Shown: positions 4,472 to 6,141 of the stretch, in pieces
Position numbering within the stretch: position 1 is the stretch's first letter
Layout of the letters: every line of letters starts with the position of its first letter
NCBI GenBank assembly: GCA_903827735.1
Contig: CAIKJM010000200.1
Span: 1 to 6,141, forward strand
Length of the DNA: 6,141 bases
Source: an uncultured Rhodanobacter sp.
GTDB lineage: Bacteria > Pseudomonadota > Gammaproteobacteria > Xanthomonadales > Rhodanobacteraceae
Direction of reading: 5' to 3'
Translations under genes and position numbers: made by a program
The notes under the pieces: generated by a model
Databases searched by the model: none
What the model was told of the DNA's origin: nothing
What the model saw: only the letters and a program-made list of their open reading frames with translations

Positions 4472-5530
4472 ATGAAGGGCAAGTCCACCTCATTCGATAT
4501 TGCGCATCTGGCCGGGGTTTCCCAGTCCACGGTATCGCGCGCGCTCCGCGGCAGCCCGCTGGTGAACGAGGAGACGCGCCGGCGCATCCAGGCCGCGGTA
4601 GAGCAGCTCAACTACAAGGTCGACAAGAACGCCTCCAACCTGCGCCGCATGCACTCCGGCACGCTGGCGCTGCTGCTGTTCGAAGACCCGACGACTGACG
4701 AGTCGCACATCAATCCGTTTTTCCTGTCGCTGCTCGGCTCGATTACGCGCGCCTGCGCCAAGCAGGGCTACGACCTGCTGATCTCGTTTCAGCAGCTGTC
4801 GCACGACTGGCACGCCGATTTCGCCGAGAGCAAAAAGGCCGACGGCATCATCCTGCTGGGCTACGGCGATTACATCGCCTATCGCGACAAGCTCGACAAG
4901 CTGGTGGCGCACGGCACCTGCTTCGTGCGCTGGGGTGCAGTGCTGCCCGATCAGCCCGGGCTGTCGATCGGCTGCGACAATTTCGAAGGCGGCACCGCGG
5001 CCACGCAGCATCTGCTCGACCAGGGCTGCCAGCGCATTGCGTTTCTTGGCGAGGCCTCAAGCCACTACCCGGAATTTTTCGAACGCTATCGCGGCTACGC
5101 CGAGGTGCTGGCGCAGGCAGGCCTCGCCGCACGGGCAGAGCTGCAGGTGGATGCGGAAAGCACCGAACACTCCGGCTATGCGGCGATGCAGACGCTGCTC
5201 GCGCGCAAGGAGCGGTTCGACGCGATATTCGCCGCCAGCGATCTGATCGCCATTGGCGCGATGCGCGCGCTGTCCGATCACGGCCTGCGCGTGCCGCAGG
5301 ATGTCGCGATCGTCGGCTTCGACGACATCGCGATGGCCAGCTACGTCAATCCACCGCTGACAACTGTGGTGCAGGACACACGCCACGCCGGCGAGGTGCT
5401 GGTCGACCGGCTGCTCAGCCTGATCCGCGGCCAGCCCGCCGAGAGCGTCGTGCTACCGGCCAGGCTGATGGTGAGGCGTTCCAGCCAGAAAAGCGCTACG
5501 CCTCCGAAAACAGGACGCGCGGCGCGCTAA
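4472..5530 (+). CDS. LacI/GalR-family transcriptional regulator, probably sugar-responsive
   Basis: This 352-aa protein has the normal LacI-family layout. A DNA-binding helix-turn-helix covers residues 8-27 (FDIAHLAGVSQSTVSRALRG), followed by the third helix (VNEETRRRI, 31-39), LNYKV and the hinge helix NASNLRR (53-59). From about 63 to 335 it has a periplasmic-binding-protein-like effector domain, with GIILLGYGD (125-133), FAASDLIAIGAMRAL (253-267) and the signature VGFDDIAMASYVNPPLTTV (281-299). Such proteins usually repress sugar uptake and degradation genes until a sugar binds. The convergent MFS gene and the family resemblance suggest a maltose- or glucoside-type sugar, as in xanthomonad and Caulobacter loci, but the ligand cannot be read from sequence. 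The ATG at 4472 fits the usual short N-terminus before the HTH. GAGG (4451-4454) is 17 nt upstream, rather far, so the ribosome site is weak. The C-terminal tail (337-352) is basic and probably disordered. Confidence 0.93.
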   Translation: MKGKSTSFDIAHLAGVSQSTVSRALRGSPLVNEETRRRIQAAVEQLNYKVDKNASNLRRMHSGTLALLLFEDPTTDESHINPFFLSLLGSITRACAKQGYDLLISFQQLSHDWHADFAESKKADGIILLGYGDYIAYRDKLDKLVAHGTCFVRWGAVLPDQPGLSIGCDNFEGGTAATQHLLDQGCQRIAFLGEASSHYPEFFERYRGYAEVLAQAGLAARAELQVDAESTEHSGYAAMQTLLARKERFDAIFAASDLIAIGAMRALSDHGLRVPQDVAIVGFDDIAMASYVNPPLTTVVQDTRHAGEVLVDRLLSLIRGQPAESVVLPARLMVRRSSQKSATPPKTGRAAR

Positions 5531-5552
5531 ACCGCTGGCGTCCAATAGCACT

Positions 5553-5590
5553 ACGCGTGTCGGCAACGCGTTCACTCACCGTCCGGTGAG
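5553..5590. terminator. Possible bidirectional terminator hairpins between convergent genes
   Basis: Two short inverted repeats lie at the 45-bp convergent junction. One is ACGCGT (5553-5558) with ACGCGT (5566-5571) around a 7-nt loop. The other is CTCACCG (5575-5581) with CGGTGAG (5584-5590), which spans the transporter stop codon. Neither is followed by a T-tract, so an intrinsic terminator is only possible, not shown. Confidence 0.3.
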
Positions 5591-6141
5591 CTTCGCCGCC
5601 AGCGGCTCGCGCACGCGCAGCGTGCACAGGCCGGCGACGATCAGGCTGGCGCCCCCCAGCGCCAGCGCCCAGATCGGCTGGCCGTGAAAGAATACTTTCA
5701 GCAGCACGCCCAGCACGCTGGCCGCGAGCAGCTGGGGAATGACGATAAAGAAATTGAAGATGCCCATATAGACGCCCATTTTCGCGGCGGGCAGGTTGTC
5801 CGACAAAAGTGCGTAAGGCAGCGAGAGAATCGAGGCCCAGGCAAAGCCGACGCCGACCATCGAGACGAGCAGCCAGTGCGGATCGCGAATGAATACAAAC
5901 GAGATCAGGCCGGCGCCGCCCAGCCACAGGTTGATCAGATGGCTCACGCGCATGCCGAGCAGGCGCACCAGCAGGGGAATGAGCACGGCTGCCAGCACAC
6001 CGACGCCGTTATAGGTGCCCATCAGCACGCCGGCCCAGTTAGCGCCTTCGTTGTAGGCCACGGAGGTGGTGTCGCTGCTGCCGTAGAACGATTGCGATAC
6101 GGCCGAGGTGGTGTTGATCCACATCGCAAACATCGCAAACC
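5576..6141 (-). CDS. SLC45-like sugar MFS transporter, C-terminal half (runs off right edge)
   Basis: The frame is open from the right window edge to the TGA at 5578-5576, giving 187 residues of the C-terminus. The ATG at 6133 is internal: the frame continues upstream as FAMFAMWINTTSAV, which reads as a transmembrane helix. About six hydrophobic helices are visible, fitting TM7-12 of a 12-helix major facilitator: around MFAMWINTTSAV, VLMGTYNGVGVLAAVLIPLL, LINLWLGGAGLISFVFI, WLLVSMVGVGFAWASILSLP, GVYMGIFNFFIVIPQLLAAS and IWALALGGASLIVAGLC. The WASILSLPYALLSDNLP and MGVYMGIFNFFIVIPQ segments are typical of the SLC45-like inner-membrane sugar carriers found beside LacI regulators in Xanthomonas, Caulobacter and Sphingomonas loci, several handling maltose or sucrose. 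The substrate here is inferred only. The regulator is convergent, 45 bp away, and is a likely controller. A 9-bp tandem duplication encodes the FAMFAM stretch at the edge. Confidence 0.85.
   Translation of the reverse strand, partial: FAMFAMWINTTSAVSQSFYGSSDTTSVAYNEGANWAGVLMGTYNGVGVLAAVLIPLLVRLLGMRVSHLINLWLGGAGLISFVFIRDPHWLLVSMVGVGFAWASILSLPYALLSDNLPAAKMGVYMGIFNFFIVIPQLLAASVLGVLLKVFFHGQPIWALALGGASLIVAGLCTLRVREPLAAKLTGR

Noticed and set aside
5576..6133. Complete 185-aa membrane protein starting at the ATG at 6133
   Set aside because: The frame stays open to the window edge and the upstream residues continue a transmembrane helix, so this is the C-terminal half of a longer MFS protein.

Overview
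The window looks like a chromosomal segment of a high-GC gammaproteobacterium, most likely Xanthomonadales (Rhodanobacter, Dyella or Luteibacter type). This is an inference. It rests on the GC-rich codon use of recQ, the lacI-type gene and the transporter, on a dispersed hairpin repeat of a kind familiar from xanthomonad genomes, and on an attC site resembling those of Xanthomonas and Pseudomonas integrons. No rRNA, tRNA, CRISPR array or transposase was seen.

Layout. Left edge (1-100): the N-terminus of an unidentified minus-strand gene, divergent from an alkyltransferase-like (ATL) protein gene at 221-574 with Trp in place of the reactive Cys. Then comes a gene-free stretch with a GC-rich hairpin (600-622) and copy 1 of a multi-hairpin repeat (about 724-968). 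The centre (1148-2105) is the most unusual part: two low-GC genes, a small exported protein and a MazG-like nucleotide pyrophosphohydrolase. Each ends inside an attC-like site, exactly as integron gene cassettes do. Neither an integrase gene nor an upstream attC or attI is visible. Copy 2 of the repeat follows in inverted orientation (2154-2375), so the cassettes lie between inverted copies. Where bases differ between the two copies, most hairpin stems stay paired.

Right half: a short C-rich leader whose minus strand carries five G-runs (a predicted G-quadruplex) leads into recQ (2468-4297), a complete RecQ helicase with zinc, winged-helix and HRDC regions. A LacI/GalR-family sugar regulator (4472-5530) follows. 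It converges on the C-terminal half of a SLC45-like sugar MFS transporter running off the right edge (5576-6141, minus). The last two probably belong to a sugar uptake locus, perhaps for maltose or another glucoside.

How they fit together: ATL and RecQ are both DNA-maintenance functions but are separated and probably transcribed independently. The LacI and MFS pair is a separate catabolic unit. The two cassettes are a mobile insertion between these conserved parts.
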